Shown here: one piece after another, positions 1 through 13,840 of the stretch
Position numbering within the stretch: position 1 is the stretch's first letter
Layout: every line of letters starts with the position of its first letter
Source of the DNA: Amblyornis subalaris
Taxonomy: Eukaryota; Chordata; Aves; Passeriformes; Ptilonorhynchidae
Assembly: GCA_018881555.1 (NCBI GenBank)
Contig: JACAXG010000202.1
Span: 1,054,001-1,118,000, forward strand
Direction of reading: 5' to 3'
Length of the DNA: 64,000 nt
Position numbers and translations under genes: made by a program
The notes under the pieces: generated by a model
Databases searched by the model: none
Told to the model about the DNA's origin: nothing
Seen by the model: only the letters and a program-made list of their open reading frames with translations

Positions 1-3000
1 TGAATTTCAGTGTGATCTGAGTAATTTCAAAATTCTATTTTTTCTAAGATANAGATGTCCATATACCATACTCTAAATGCTCAAGAATTACAAGCTGAAC
101 AAGAATAAACAGCTTGTTTCTTGTAATAACTAAAATCATAACTGGTGCTTTCTCATTAAAAGATCTGCCAGTTATTCTGACGACACTGTCTTAAACACAT
201 CTAGTGAGGCTGTGTTACTTGACTCACAGACATTCAGTATTTCTCTTTACTGTGAAAGTGGAACTCATGAGCACAGAGAACTATGTACAACGTAATTGAC
301 AGAAGAATACCTGTTAAAATAGAAGAAAATATCACAGAAATGGGCAGAGTTAATAGGAAATTAAAATCTACATATAGGTGACATAGAGGTATCTGCAGCT
401 TGAACAGTGGGGATAAAGCTTTTCTCTCTCTCTCTCTTTTAATAATATAAATTCAGCTTGCTAGTTTTCACCATGTTTTTGATTCTTACTTGTTTCTGAT
501 TTTGGTTCTTTGTATTAATTTCAAACTCAGTGAACTGGTTACAACAGAGGCTAAAAGGGGTAGTGAGTACCTCCTTCCTTGTACCAATGCCTTTGCAATG
601 GTCATAGATTGTGTCAGGATTGCCTTCTCTCCTCATTCCTTCATTTTGGGAACAAAGATTGTGCCTGATTGCATCCATGTAAATCATGCTCTGCTAGTGC
701 TGATGGTATTACTGCAGATTTCCATGAGTAAGGCTTTCAAGACCAAAGTAATGCCAAAAAGACCTGCCTCTGTTTCCCTCCCTTGTGTAGTGACCCTTGT
801 AGGGCTCATGCAGGGCAGCAACTGCCTGTCCCCCACCACGGCAGGAATTGTTAGAGAATGAGGGCCAGACTGTCCCAGAGCTCTGCACGGACTGAGGGAG
901 GGAATGCATGTTTGTACCATCAGAATCTTCTGCCACTACCTTACCCAATTGCTGTCTTCTAAGACAGCTTTCATCAAGAAAAAGTACTACACAGAAGCCA
1001 ACAAAGCATGTTCCCCAACTGCAACTGCAGTATATATATATATATATGCATATATATATACACACACACACAGAATTTGTGCTTTTATAAAAGATGGCAA
1101 AAAAGAAGTACAGTAGCAGGTCTGACTAAAGGAGTGGGAGTAAGTGGGTAAGGCTGACATCACACAGAGGTGTAAAACAGGCCTAAAACTGTAACATGGA
1201 ATAATTCAAGATCAAAGAAATTCAACAGTAACATACTAGACAGCATTATAAATTGGGAAGTGAGAAAATTGTGCCTTTTTCCAGAATGTGCACAGGATTT
1301 TGATAGAAGGATTGTGCACGTTCCTTAAGGCTCAAAGAATTTTGCCTCAGAATTGGCAGGAAGGGTGGCATCCTTTATGTGATGTCCAAAACACCTGTAG
1401 ACATTTTGAGAATTGTAGGAAAATATATAAATATAAGTTATTTCCCCTGTTAAGGGAGCTGCCATTCAACCCTTGCATCATATCTGTAGCACTTAATTTC
1501 CTTAAGCACCTTTGGATTCTCTGGCAGAAAGAGGGCAGCACAGTAAAGTTGGAGATCTAGAAGAAATGAGATCACTTTCAAAAACACTGCAGTGAGAGCT
1601 TTAAACTCTTCTACTTTTTATCCAAAAAGCATACTAAAATTGCAGGGGAAAAAAAAGATTACTAAATCCATAGCGTAGTAGTTTTGTTTCCCATCTGACA
1701 ATTTATATCATCTGTTGGGCTGTAATGAAATCTGATGTTAAATGATAAGCTTCATTCACTCTGCCAAGATTCTAATGAGCTGCATTCCCAGCTTTCTGAA
1801 TGCAGAATGAGGTTCCTTTCCCATAGAAAATGTTGGGGAGTGGAGAGGCAGCAGACGCATGGCAGAAGTGGCAGAAGGACTGCATGGGCTGCAGCACCGG
1901 CCAGGGAATTGGGAAGGCGGTGCAAGAGGAACATTGTTCCTCTCACAAAAGGCACCTCGCAACTGAGGATTAGACATCCCCACACCACACACACAATGCT
2001 CCTTTCATTCCTCTGGAAGAAATGAACTACTGTCACCCAAACACAAAACAAAAATCGGATTCCCTACAAAAAAAGTTCAGTGTGTGCCAAAGTCTACATC
2101 ACTGCACCATGATAACAAGCCTTGAAGTATCAAAAGGCACATATTTTTTATTTTACTGACAGACTGCAGAAACACTTCACTTTCTACATAAAATGGTAAA
2201 CAGGACTTTGTTTCCACCCACACACATACATTCATAAAGGCTCGTATGTTGTGTTATCTAAACACAGAAAACTAGCCAAATGCTATGAGAAAAGTTAGGA
2301 TGTGTCACTTTTGAGGTAGAATCTCTTCTCTGTAGAGATCTCCTTCAACTGCATAAAATATGGCCCTAGAAAGAAGAGTTGAGGAATAACATTCCTAGAA
2401 ATTATAAATGAAGTGGGTTTCATCTTACTGGGTTTTATACACAGACCATGGTCTTCCCTTAGCTGTGAGCTGTGCCTGCATTCACTGCTTCCATAAAACT
2501 GAGCATGGTGGCTTTAGATCCTGGGGATTCTTACATAAGAGCTTGATTCCAGGTGTGTCATGAGCTGAATGTATGTCATGTTTTCTAGAGAAGCCTAATA
2601 TGCAAACTGAATAAATAAAAGCAATGACTGCAGTAGACATTGGCTAAGATGTTCCATCTCCCTCCGTTTGTCACATCTTGGCTGGATAGTTCTGAATGTA
2701 CAAACAGCTTAAAAACAAACAGGCAAGGAATTAATGAAATAGTGTAGCACATATTCTCAGAATTTCTTACAGATTTCAAACAGAGACTGTTCCTTAATTC
2801 TGCTGGGCAGTTTGGAGGGAAAGATACTGGAAATAAACTGTGGACGTTTTGTAACGTTCCACTACAGAGAGTGGAAGGGAGGCAGCAATACCTATTGCTA
2901 TACCTACCCCAGAAAACAAGAGATGCCCATCAGTNTGAATGAGTCACCATCTTCCTTTTTTTCCTAATGTTCTCTACGTCATTTCAAACACAGCCTTCTG

Positions 3001-6000
3001 ACTAGCAACAATAAATCCACTAGGAATTATTTCAAGGATGGACATTTCTGGTTTTAAAAAAAATATTTACCACATCATTTACACAGAGAAACAAATTAAT
3101 TTATATCAGCATTAAATTACAGACTGTTGGTAGTATTGTAACTCGTGCTGGAAAATCTGCATTGTGCAGTTCAGTTGCTAATCAGATCCTTAGTTTAATA
3201 AAATTGTTTCCATTTAAGGTTAATCACATTTGCAATTTGCTGCTGTGCTGCCAGAGTTTCTAATTGCTGTTAGTAAGGGCTTTCAGGACACTGGGGAACT
3301 GCACATTCAGTTCTTGATCTGATCCTATTTTGTGCTCCATCATACAATGGATTGCTCAAATAATTATTTTTAAATAATTGTGTGGCTATTCAGCTGGAGT
3401 TCTATCTCACAGGCTATAGGGAGATTGGATGCCCTTTGAATACTGATGTAAAATGAAGAACTATTTAGTAGCAAAAACATTTATGGGAAGTGAATTTCAA
3501 AGCAATTTCAGCATGCTGACAATCTGTGTGCAATCATTTAAATCACTGAAGTACCACCACAAGATGCTCAATTAAGCACTAGGGCCTAAATGTAGGGATT
3601 GTGATTGAAAAATTGGAGAAATAGCTTGGAGATATTTCACAATTGCAGAAATTTTGAATATATACAAAATCATAAAAGTAAATAAATAAACATCAGTTCT
3701 GTGCAAAAAAGTCACTATGTTGGGAATAGTTTTCTGAAATCATTGCATTTGGAACTCCACAAAACTGTAGCATGAGTGTTCCCCTTACACAAGAATAGTG
3801 TGATGGATAGAGCAAACACAGCTCTCTTCTGATAAGGGTACATTTGAATTCAGAAATATTTCTTANATCTTGTGCTTGGAAATGTATAACAAAAGCAGAA
3901 ATCAGTCACGAAATGCTGCTAAGGGTTTGCCCAAAAAACCAAACTTCTCTATGCCTTTCTTACTAAAGCGGTGATACTTGATGCACTTACAGAAGGTAGA
4001 TGTTCAGCTTTGGATATAAAATTAGTCCTGTGTCAGCAACAAAATCGTCTTCTACCTTGTTTTTCCAATTCAGCCTTCAATAGTGGTTTATCACAAACAC
4101 ATAATTGTAGATGACCGATCCTTTGAAACCAGTGGGAATGCTAATATTTCTACAGGATTGTTAGCTCAGCCTATTTACTGTTGTCTTGCATACAAATTTC
4201 TGACCAGAGTTTATGTTAGAGTCTTAAATTGTGCTATTAAGACATTGAATATCCTGTGACTAATTCATTCAAAATATTTTTGGTTCCTCATAATTGCAAA
4301 TGTACAACTTTGTCCCTCTCTCCAAATATTGGAATTAATTTTGCCCTCAGCTGTATCTATTCACTTTCCATATACTCTAACTGCAGTTAGAACTGCAAGG
4401 GCCTTGTTTTGCTCCACTGAAATCAATACTAAAACAGCAGTTTAGTTCAGTGACAATGTGCACCAAATTAGGCCTCAATCTTTGCTACCTATTGAAAAGA
4501 GAGGCTGGGAAATGGGGTCTTGTAGCTCCTGGCTGCTCTCCCTGAGGAGCTCNTGCATGACTGCTCAGGTCTTCAGCTTGATGCTGTAATGGCAAGAGTA
4601 TTAGCGAAGAGATGGTACTAGAGACAGCCTGCCTCAGAATTCCGTCAAAATGCTTGGGAAAAACTAATGAACTTGTATCCCCTGCACTTTGCTGTTTGAT
4701 GTCCTTAGATATCATCCTATCCTTACATTTGTGGAGTTGTTTTTTTAAATTTCTTGCCATGCAAGAAGCTTTAGAAGCTTCCTACTAAGTACAAGGGAAG
4801 TTGACAAAGCTTCCTCTCTTTTTCCTTTAATTCGGTTTTACTCTGACAAAGTACTTTCAGTACCTGTCAGGTGAAAGTCCTCACACACTGAAAACCACTA
4901 AAATATGTAGAACAGAATGCTAATGCAATCTTAAAGAGATTAACAAAATCTTGGAGCACAGGCATTATTGCACTATANCAGCTGCTAGTTTCTCATGCTT
5001 TAGAAATTATTTCATTGCCACAATACTCAGGATTCCTTCTCTTGAGGACAAGAGCCAAATCTACAGCTACAGCCAATATCACACTTGCCAACTCAAGATG
5101 CAGCTTTGTCCTGCACAAAGGAGGCAGCTACCTGTGGGCCCCATGATCTGTGCAGTAACTCCAGAATCTTGATGCAAATATAGGAAGCAGTGACAAATGC
5201 AGGAGACAGAATATTTTAAAAGTGCTGAGAACTAACATCAGAACCTGGGTTTCAGACATTGTGATGACATACTGCTCATGCCATTGGGACTAGTGCCAAA
5301 CAGCAAAAATAGGCAAGATAGAGAATAAAAAAATAATAAGTCTTTGGGTCAAATAGACAATTCTGCTCCTGCCTCAGGCAGTCTGTGAGTGCAGCACAAG
5401 CACAGCAGCCTGCGCTCACAGGGCANTGCAGACTGGAGCTACACACAGTGCCATTTACTGTTTATCTTCAACAATCAGATTCTGGCAATAGTTGTTTTAG
5501 GGCTCGTTGAGTACAGTAAATCTCTATGAGCGGAACAAGGGCAATAAAAAAGATGAGGAAAAGCAATTATACTTTAAATTTAAAACTGTTGCAATCAGTT
5601 CAACATATTTAGGAAGAAACTAAGGCAACTGTTTTACCCAGTCTGAAATGCAGTTTTCAATATACAAAGGAAGCATAAGAATTTTATTCAAAAGTAAATG
5701 CTATTTTTTCTTTTTCCGGCTTTCCATTTTTCTCCACAGAGTAGTGGATTAAGTGAAACCAGTGAAATATATTCACCACAGTACAAGACGGCCAAAGTAG
5801 CATTGGCTGTATAGAGATGCTGCGTAACGTGCTTGTACCAAAGTTTAACTTAGTTTTTGGTGGAGAGACAGACCCAGAAAATGAAAGAATATCCCTCGAA
5901 GAGCTGGGAATTTACAATGTTATATGTAATTATCCCATGACAATGTGTGCACATGCACTTTATCTGAAGAAGATTCAAACACTCAGCAGCAGAGCTATTA

Positions 6001-9000
6001 CTTTTAATTACATATTCAGTGTAGTAGTTCAATATAGACTCTAATGTATANTCGTTCAATGTGATTCGATCTGTTGCATTCCTACAAAGGTTTATTCACT
6101 GAAGCAAAGCAATGCCAAAAAGTTAGTTATTTAAAGGTGTGAGTGTGAGTGTTATCCTCTTCAAAAGGGGAAGCATACTTTCATATCCTTTGTCCATCTG
6201 TGAGGTATCACTATCTGCTTTACAGCAGCTGAAATTAGCTGCCACTTGGGAGCCACAAACAACTATCAATTACTTTTTCTCTCTTGCATTAAATGAGCTG
6301 TGGTTCTTCATATTAGCTGAGGAGTAAATTTATATCCATACACCTATTTCAAGATGGCTCATATTTATACTTTATGAAGGATAACCTGGCTATGATGGTT
6401 TGGATGCAAAAATGTTTCAAACGTCAAACAAATTGATACCATACTGCACCAGAACTTTGATATCTACTCATCATTTATAAAAGTTTTGCCTGAAATCTGA
6501 AGTTCAAGACAGCTTCACACTGATCTTGGACAGTTAGATCGGAGATGAGGCTCTTTAAACTCAGTGTGCATTTATCTGTACTCCAGGCATATTGATTACA
6601 CCGTGTCCCAAAACAGCCTCCAAACACTTCATACAGCTTGCCACAGGCATTCAAAGCAGGGGCCCATTCTGCATTTCCCTGGGCAAGTCCCAAAGTCCAT
6701 TTGGGCAGCATTTGCACCAGAATCACCATCAAGGTGGCATGTTCTGTGAACTTTTTAAAAGCAATACATATGACAATGGGTCTATGCAGGCCATTTAAAA
6801 ATGAAGGTCTCATTTAACTGAAAAGGTACTTTAAAAATTTTGCTGCAGATGTAATACAGTAGACTTTATATTTAATTTTCCTTCCACATCTCAAAAAATA
6901 AGACCTCATAAATGTAACTTCAGCAAGCTAAGCAGGTCTTTTGTGACCTTTAGAAACAATTTGGCAAGTTGTTTTAAAGGGCTACCCTTGGTCGGGCCAT
7001 AAATAGAAAGGAATAGATGAAGATATTGTCCCTTTAGGCACTGACTGAAAGCGAAGTGCAGGACTGATGTTACTTTCCACAGAAAGGAAACTACACAGTG
7101 ACAGTACCAAAAATATATTGCAAACTTTCTCCTTAGTTTAAAAGGCTCTAGACTTCCTTGTAGCATGGCAAAAATAGAACAAATATATTGATTCTACTGC
7201 CAAATCCTCTGGTACTAAACTTCTGATTCCTGTACAAAGCAGGGCCAGGCAAGTTCTCGGCACCTTCTGCAGACCNAACGCTTTCTTATCAAGTTCTATG
7301 GAGCAGAAAATGCTAATCCATTCTGCTGGCTGGGATATTTTAGGCGGTGGATGAAGAGAGGGAAGAGAATAAAAATAGCTTTATTATCTATTATCCTAGT
7401 CCTTGAAAAGCAAAAGTGACATACAGCAGGCTTAAATATGTTCTCTAGATAAATTAAGAAACTTAAATCTTTTATTCTTCCNCACCTATATTTTTCTGTA
7501 ATTTCTTTTGGTTTTGCTACATATTTTAGTATGGCAAGCAATGCCTTTCACAGCAAAGCTAATTCTTTTACATTGGCTGAGTCCAAATTTTCCAGGAATC
7601 TCATGGAAAAGTCAGACTTTTTCATGTGTCACATGGACAACATGTTGGCAGTAGACTCCCGGTTCCTTCACCCTCCTTTCTCCCACCCTCCTCTGCGCTC
7701 CATCAAGTTTAAGTAGCGTCTTCAGCCACTTTGATAAATGATTAATAACATTTCACATCTGCTCTTTCACTGTATTAATGCAGATTGTATTTACAGTTCT
7801 GATCTGACCTGAGTGACCAAGAGCTGTATTCTGCAAATAAATTGTCAGATCTAGTACAGTATTTTGGATACTTTTCATCAAAAGACAGTCTTCCTTCCAA
7901 ATGTATAACCCTAGATATGAAACTTAGAGATAAATGCTCTCTAAAAATACAAATGAATCATTTTTATTTGAAAATATCAGCATCCGTTGAGACTGCAAAA
8001 TTAAGGTTTAGTTTGGAAGTGGTCCAGGCAAAATAAATCTTTACAACTGAAGGATAATATGACAACAGAGGAAAATGTAAGCCTTAGGAACAAAGTAGTT
8101 CCTTTTCTGGAAATTACAGAATTGGAGATCTCATACAAGTTCTTTTTGATTTGGACTTCTCAGTACAATATCTACATTTGGAATTAAACATTATATAGAA
8201 AAGAGAGGAAAGGGGAAAATAGTTAATCTTTGAGATATGTTGTTCAAAAAGGCAAAGTCACAACCCTGCAAAAGATGGAATTAAAATACATTATTGACAA
8301 AAGAACNAGCGGAACTACAGAATTATGTTTGAAATTTGCATTTTATGTTACTAGTTTATCTTTGAATAGGCACAAAGTTTCCAGATGCCAGCGAATCATT
8401 ACAGAGTGTTTTAATTAAAAACATCTCCATTGACCGAGTGCATGAAGGTCTATTGAACACAGTATCTATATTGGTAGAGCCAGTGTAGTTTGACCTACCA
8501 TCTGTGTGTAGGGTAGATGGAATACAACCAGAAAGCACACTAGAATAGCACAGCTCAATATTTATTGGATTCCAAGTCCAATCCAGTTCCCTTCCTGCAC
8601 CAAATAGTCTGAAAAACTGAAATGTAATTGGTGTAAAGACAAATAAAATGATGATTATAAGGAAGAATATTTTACTAATATAAATCCACTGCACTCAGGA
8701 CTGAAGTACTACCTTCACAATTATTTGGATGATATTTTTCCTCTGTTCACCCTGGGTTTTAATTCCTGCAGGCAGGATGATAATAAAGAGCTGATCACTA
8801 TAATTCATTTATTCAGATCTCCTGGTCATTAAGGCATAAGAGTGTTTTGAAACTTACAATAATTTAGATTATTCACATTTTACATTATGTGGTCATAAAA
8901 GCATGTCTTCTCATCATACCTCTGAAGTCAGCATTTGAGTTTCAAGCTATTCTTAACGTACAGAAGGAACATCAGACAGAGTTCATTGAAATTACTGGTA

Positions 9001-9589
9001 AAGCNGTAGGAATACACCTTTCACATTTCATGCATCTGTTAGTGTTGGTGGATTGACAAGACAAAACCAGAAAACCTACACTTTGTACTTTTCACCTGAA
9101 AATAAACATTCTAGTGTATTTTAATAGAGTGTTTTGCACATTTCTAATTTTAATGCAAATAAACATACTGGTTTATTAACACCTCACAATAACTCCAGGA
9201 AAGGGGAACACTGGTGGACAACCTGATGTAAACTCAACCCATGGATGTCGCATACAGATTGTGTTAGGAACAAAATCAGAACCTGTTTTGCCTCAGTGTT
9301 AGATAAGAGCCAAGAGCTACACCTCTGGCAGAAGGGAAGTGGGTTTCCTTGCCATTTGCCACACTTGTAAGANAGTCAAGTTAAAACATCTCTTGGATAC
9401 ATCAAAGGAGGGGGTTTTTTGCCAGTTATCTACGAATGAGACCCATTTAGGTCATACTATCTGGAAATATTTAATAAGAGAATAATTTAATTGGAGAATG
9501 TGCCAACGAGTACATATCCAAATGAGGAGAAGTGACCTACTTTCACTTTTATTTCAGACTCCAAGGAAGGATTACAATGTTCTCTAACA
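1..9589. other. Intergenic, no gene recognised
   Basis: This stretch is AT-rich with many stop codons in all frames. Short open frames (for example 490-861 + and 6475-6813 -) have no recognisable domain, no splice-site context and no codon bias. They are treated as chance. The region holds a TA/CA microsatellite at 1031-1072. There is also an AT-rich stretch at 3120-3300 that reads like a possible conserved non-coding element, but this cannot be tested here. By synteny it is likely spacer between LITAF and SNN. Confidence 0.6.
1031..1072. repeat. (TA)n(CA)n microsatellite
   Basis: A compound dinucleotide run: TA repeats broken once by GCA, followed directly by CA repeats. It is a simple sequence repeat with no gene nearby and is likely polymorphic in length. 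Confidence 0.95.
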
Positions 9590-9722
9590 TTATGCCAGGA
9601 GCAACTGTCTTTTCTGTTCTTGTACCTCCTTGCCAGCGAGGAGGCTGCGGGTGCACAAGAGCTTGGGAGGGGGCTCAGTTGGGATGGCTGATCCCAATGG
9701 ACCTAAGCGATCTCATGACACA
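9590..9722 (+). mobile_element. Fragment of avian ERVL-type LTR
   Basis: The stretch with GCCAGCGAGGAGGCTG, followed by GCACAAGAGCTTGGGAGGGG and then GGCTGATCCCAATGG, resembles the middle of the common bird LTR family whose better preserved copy lies at 47713-48238. The match is recognised by eye from memory of that family. The 5' and 3' LTR ends are missing or too decayed to place, so the borders are approximate. No internal retroviral coding sequence accompanies it. Confidence 0.6.
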
Positions 9723-12700
9723 CATCCTTAGGAAAGCATCCTGTGAAATATAGGTGCAATATTGACACCTTTGTGGGCCAAACAGGCTTCAATAGTGAGC
9801 CTGCCTGGGGTTCCCTCTCCCTTCCCAGAGAGAGCTCATGGATGTATCCAAGATGGTCACTGCTCATTGGCAACTCTTCAGCAAGGAACTGGTGATGAGA
9901 CAATACTGTAATCCCCAAAGCTTGTGACCGCGGACTAGGAACACCACACTGGAATATGAGTTCCATTTAAGTACCTCACATTCAATTCTGGAAACACAGG
10001 TACCCAAATCATTGATCACTTTGGAAAATCATTTGCCATGGATTTTTCAAAACCGGACTCCCACCTGACTTTTGTCTCCTTGGTATTTCAAAACCTGACT
10101 CCTGCCGCACACAGGGAATGACCTGGGCAGTTTGATCTGACAATTTCTTAATGGAGCACAGCTTTGTTACACAGCATGGAATGTAGAGCTAGTGCCACAT
10201 GCTTTTGGATTCTCTGCTTGTGTTTTAGGGATCCTGACAGTGTCTGTGCACAAACACCTTCCCTGGTTCACCGGGACAAGCAGCCAGCATCCTGCATAAC
10301 CACACGCTTGGATGTGAAGACTTCATTGCTTCACCCTGTCTGATCCAAGCATCCAGTTTCTACAGTGTCAGTTGTAATCCAAATTAAAGAAAGCAAAAAC
10401 CTAATCAAAGCAGTGAACAGCATAATTCAAGAGAATAACCTCTCATTACCCTCCCTTGGTGCAGAGGAAGCGTCCAGAGAAATCCTACACTCTTAGAACA
10501 TATCAGGAATAATATCCAGATACTGTGACCTAATATATTTTTCTAGACAAGACTTTGCTGCTCATAATTTCATACTATAAATTTCTGCCTTTCTGATGAT
10601 GATGTACAGATTGCAAAGCAGCTGCTTTCCCTAATATAAATCTGCTCCACCTGAAGACTTTCCTATCTTTTAAAACTTTTGCTGTTATTTTAATAAGGAA
10701 AGAAAAATCTTTCACTGTAAAAAGTCTACAGACGGGAACGAAAAAAGCATATAAGCATTTTTGAAGGATACATTAAACAAATGAGATACATAGAGCAGAT
10801 TTCTGGAAATAAAAAGTGTTTGCTTTTCTTCATTTTTCATTCTCTTTTTACCCAGAGAGCTTTGATCATGACAAACTGAATCCAGTTGGCTTAGCAGAAA
10901 GAAATGAGTCATTAATGAATTTAAATCCTGAGGAAATTCTTCTGGCTTCAAGGAGAATATAATAGTTGTTGGCAGTGAATGTTTTTGTATTGGTCATTAT
11001 TTGTTTATTGTTAAAAATTGCTAATTTTGATACATGTTAATCAGATTACTTTGGATACGTGTTAATCAGATCACCAGGTATTTTTCAGCAGGAAATTATC
11101 CAGGCACTCCAACTCCTGGGGTGGACTGGCTGTAACCAGCCACTGAGAAGAAAGGTCAAATGAACATTGNCTTACCTCCTGGGGGAAAAAAAGTAATGGA
11201 AAGGGAGATGAAATGCTGGTAAACAAGTTTTCCTCAAGACTCCCTTATACACCACAATGAGTGCTTCGACATTCAAGCCCAGATGCTGCCTTTATTCCCT
11301 TCAGCAAGCACTGCTACAGCCCCAGAGGAAACTGTAAAATTTTATGTGGATAAATTAAAGAATGAAATTGATTAATGAAGTCTAGAGGAGTNTGTAGATT
11401 TTTCCACCTCACAACTCAGTCTTTCTTCTGGACTGACTTCTGCACATTGATTTTTTTTCTGTGCAATCAATTTCATTTTAAATTGTTCCTAGCAGTTATT
11501 TTGTTGCTATAGGAGCTTCCACAGTTTCTCTAAGCTGTACTGATGTGCAGTTATCTCACTATTCAGTTTCTCCTGATAAACCCATGACACTGAAATCACC
11601 TTGGTACAAATGTTTCCATTTCTCCCGCTTTCTTCTCCTGGCGCCTTGCAAACAGGACTATAAAAACTCCCAAGCACAGTGGACTTAATAAATTTTGGAC
11701 TTATTCTACTTTATATACTGAATTTTTCTTTACTTTGGTTTTTCCCTTAATATGTTAGGGGTATAATTAAAACTGCTATTTCAGTCTCCTTAAGCTACTG
11801 ACTTCCTTCAACAACACTTTTTTACTCTCCTAGTTTTTAAATGATTCAGTCAGAACCTGCTTGAAAGATCCTTTTTGATTCTCCTACATCCATTGGGTCT
11901 TCATTCTCCAAAACCTTTCCTAATCTACCCCTATCTTATTGTCAAGTCATACTCTCAATTTATGTGCTCCTAGCTCTGACCTGCTATTTGTTCGTATTCA
12001 GTTGTTCAGCAAGCTCCACTGTTCACCTCTGCAGCCTACTGCTTCCTTTCTTTTGCTCATCATGAACAGGAAGGATTCCTATAAAATTCTGCAATGGAAT
12101 ATTGTCTTTACTTTACTAAACATTTACTTTAAATCCTACAATGTGGCTTTAAAAAACAGCCAATCTATAGTTTCTGCTGTCGCATTCACATCCCTGCCTA
12201 TTGTGATGATCTTTCTTTTCTCATCATCCTCTGCTGTCTCCCGCCTTCAAGAACAAGTTGGAGGCAGCTGTGAGTTTATAGCACTTGAGATTCATGTGTG
12301 GACCTTCTGAAGCCACCAGAAAAACAGCAAATAACAAGCACTGCTACTATTGGTTGGTGACTGTGTACCAGCTGGGGACAGTCATATTCTCTTTCTCCTC
12401 AAAACAAAGATTTGTTCATTTTAAGAAACAGTTTCCTGATACACATTATCTGTTTTTAAAAATAATATTTTTCCATCTAAAGAACATCTCCCTTTTTAAT
12501 TCAAAACTAAGTATTTTCACTTAACATTGTTTCTTTGATGAAACAATTCAACCAGTTCCAGTACTCCGATATATATAAACAAAGCCTTAAGTACATAATA
12601 TAAAGATAACTATCAAACAAAAGTTTGTTCTGTACTACCAGGTGAAGTTCTTGTCAAGTGCAAACAGAAGCCTAAAATCCATTTCATGCCACTTAGAGTT

Positions 12701-13634
12701 TCTGCAGCCTTCGTAACACTGTGGCTGTTTTCTCATTACTTTTCCCATTCATAGGATCTTTCCCTAAGCTAAGAAAATTAGAAAACCTCAAGCAATTGGG
12801 AAAAAGTATAATGAAAAAACGCCTGTATCTGCCACTTTTGATACGCTATTTAGTAGGACAGAATAACCCTGTTATTACCTCTTGGTACAGAGGAAGATAA
12901 TATGAAAGAATACCTGCTTTTGAACACATTCTCAAACCAGTTTCTCCTTCTGCCTTTACACCTGAATCCAGAGATAGCTGATGGCTTGAACTCTTGTTCA
13001 AACCTGCAAATTATGCACATAAATGTGTATTGCACTTCCAAAGAGGGAGCCAAATCAGTTAAATGCTTAGTAATAGCTGCAAGGTTATTGAGAACATTAG
13101 TGTTTGTATATACATGTGGCTTGTTGGGGCCTTTTAGAGATGCATGAGAAGGAGGAGTAATAAGCAGCAATATTTAGCCAGAACATGTGCCATATTGAAC
13201 TGCCAGTGTGTCAACCTTGACTAATTTCCTGTCAAAGGAAAAGAAAGCACAATTCTCACTTCCTCCCCTGAGGTTGTCAGCACAATCTTAACTTGAGAAT
13301 CTTTAAAAATCAGCAATCAAATGGTTAGTCTAAGACAAAACAAGGAAACACCTGTCAAAATAAAAACTGCAATACTCACTCTTTGAAATGAATTAGCAGA
13401 CTTCTGGAAACCTATCGAGTCCATTATTCCCTGCTGTTTTGCATTCTTCTAAAGGATCATGGTAAATAAGATTAATAAAAATGTAAGGGTTTGCAGTCGA
13501 TATATTAACTGGAGATAAGTTGCTTGCTTGCACAGAGCTACTTATGGAGCTCTGACATGCTATCAAGCTAAAACCCTTCATGCAACTGTGAGAGTGGCTG
13601 AAAACAACAGATGTATAAGAATCAACAGTTGCAA
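9723..13634. other. Intergenic, no gene recognised
   Basis: No coding exon, RNA gene or intact repeat was recognised. A near-perfect 18-bp direct repeat around GTTAATCAGAT occurs at 11029 and 11054. A weak echo of CR1 near 10080-10140 was judged too degenerate to annotate. The open frame at 11939-12310 begins at TTG and has no recognisable features. Confidence 0.55.
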
Positions 13635-13840
13635 GCTGAAGCAAGGAAAATTTCTGTTAAATTATTGAAAAGAATTCTTCACAGTGAGGGGGAAACACTG
13701 GATAATACTGAAAACTGAGGCTGTGCAATCTCCAGCCTGCTTGATACTCAAAACTCAACTGGACAAGGCCTTGACCAATCTGCTCTAATCTTGAAATTTG
13801 CTCTACTTTCAGAGGTGGGTTGTACTAGAGATCTACCATG
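13635..13840 (+). mobile_element. Degenerate CR1 LINE 3' fragment
   Basis: Pieces match the conserved 3' part of a CR1 subfamily in order: AAGGAAAATTTCTGTTAAA, then TTCTTCACAGTGAGGG, then AAACACTGG, then CAACTGGACAAGGCC, then CAATCTGCTCTA, then GGGTTGTACTAGAGATCT. In younger CR1 copies these correspond to the 'heart' of the tail region before the 8-bp repeats. The terminal repeats are absent and mutations are many, so this is an old insertion. Borders are approximate. Confidence 0.65.

Noticed and set aside
1735..2051. Overlapping open frames on both strands
   Set aside because: Local G+C-rich patch with mirrored frames. No domain, no splice sites, ends in CA-rich repeat.
10050..10145. Weak CR1-like words (TTTCAAAACCTGACTCC, CCTGGGCAG)
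   Set aside because: Order and spacing do not follow CR1 well, and a local short duplication explains part of it.
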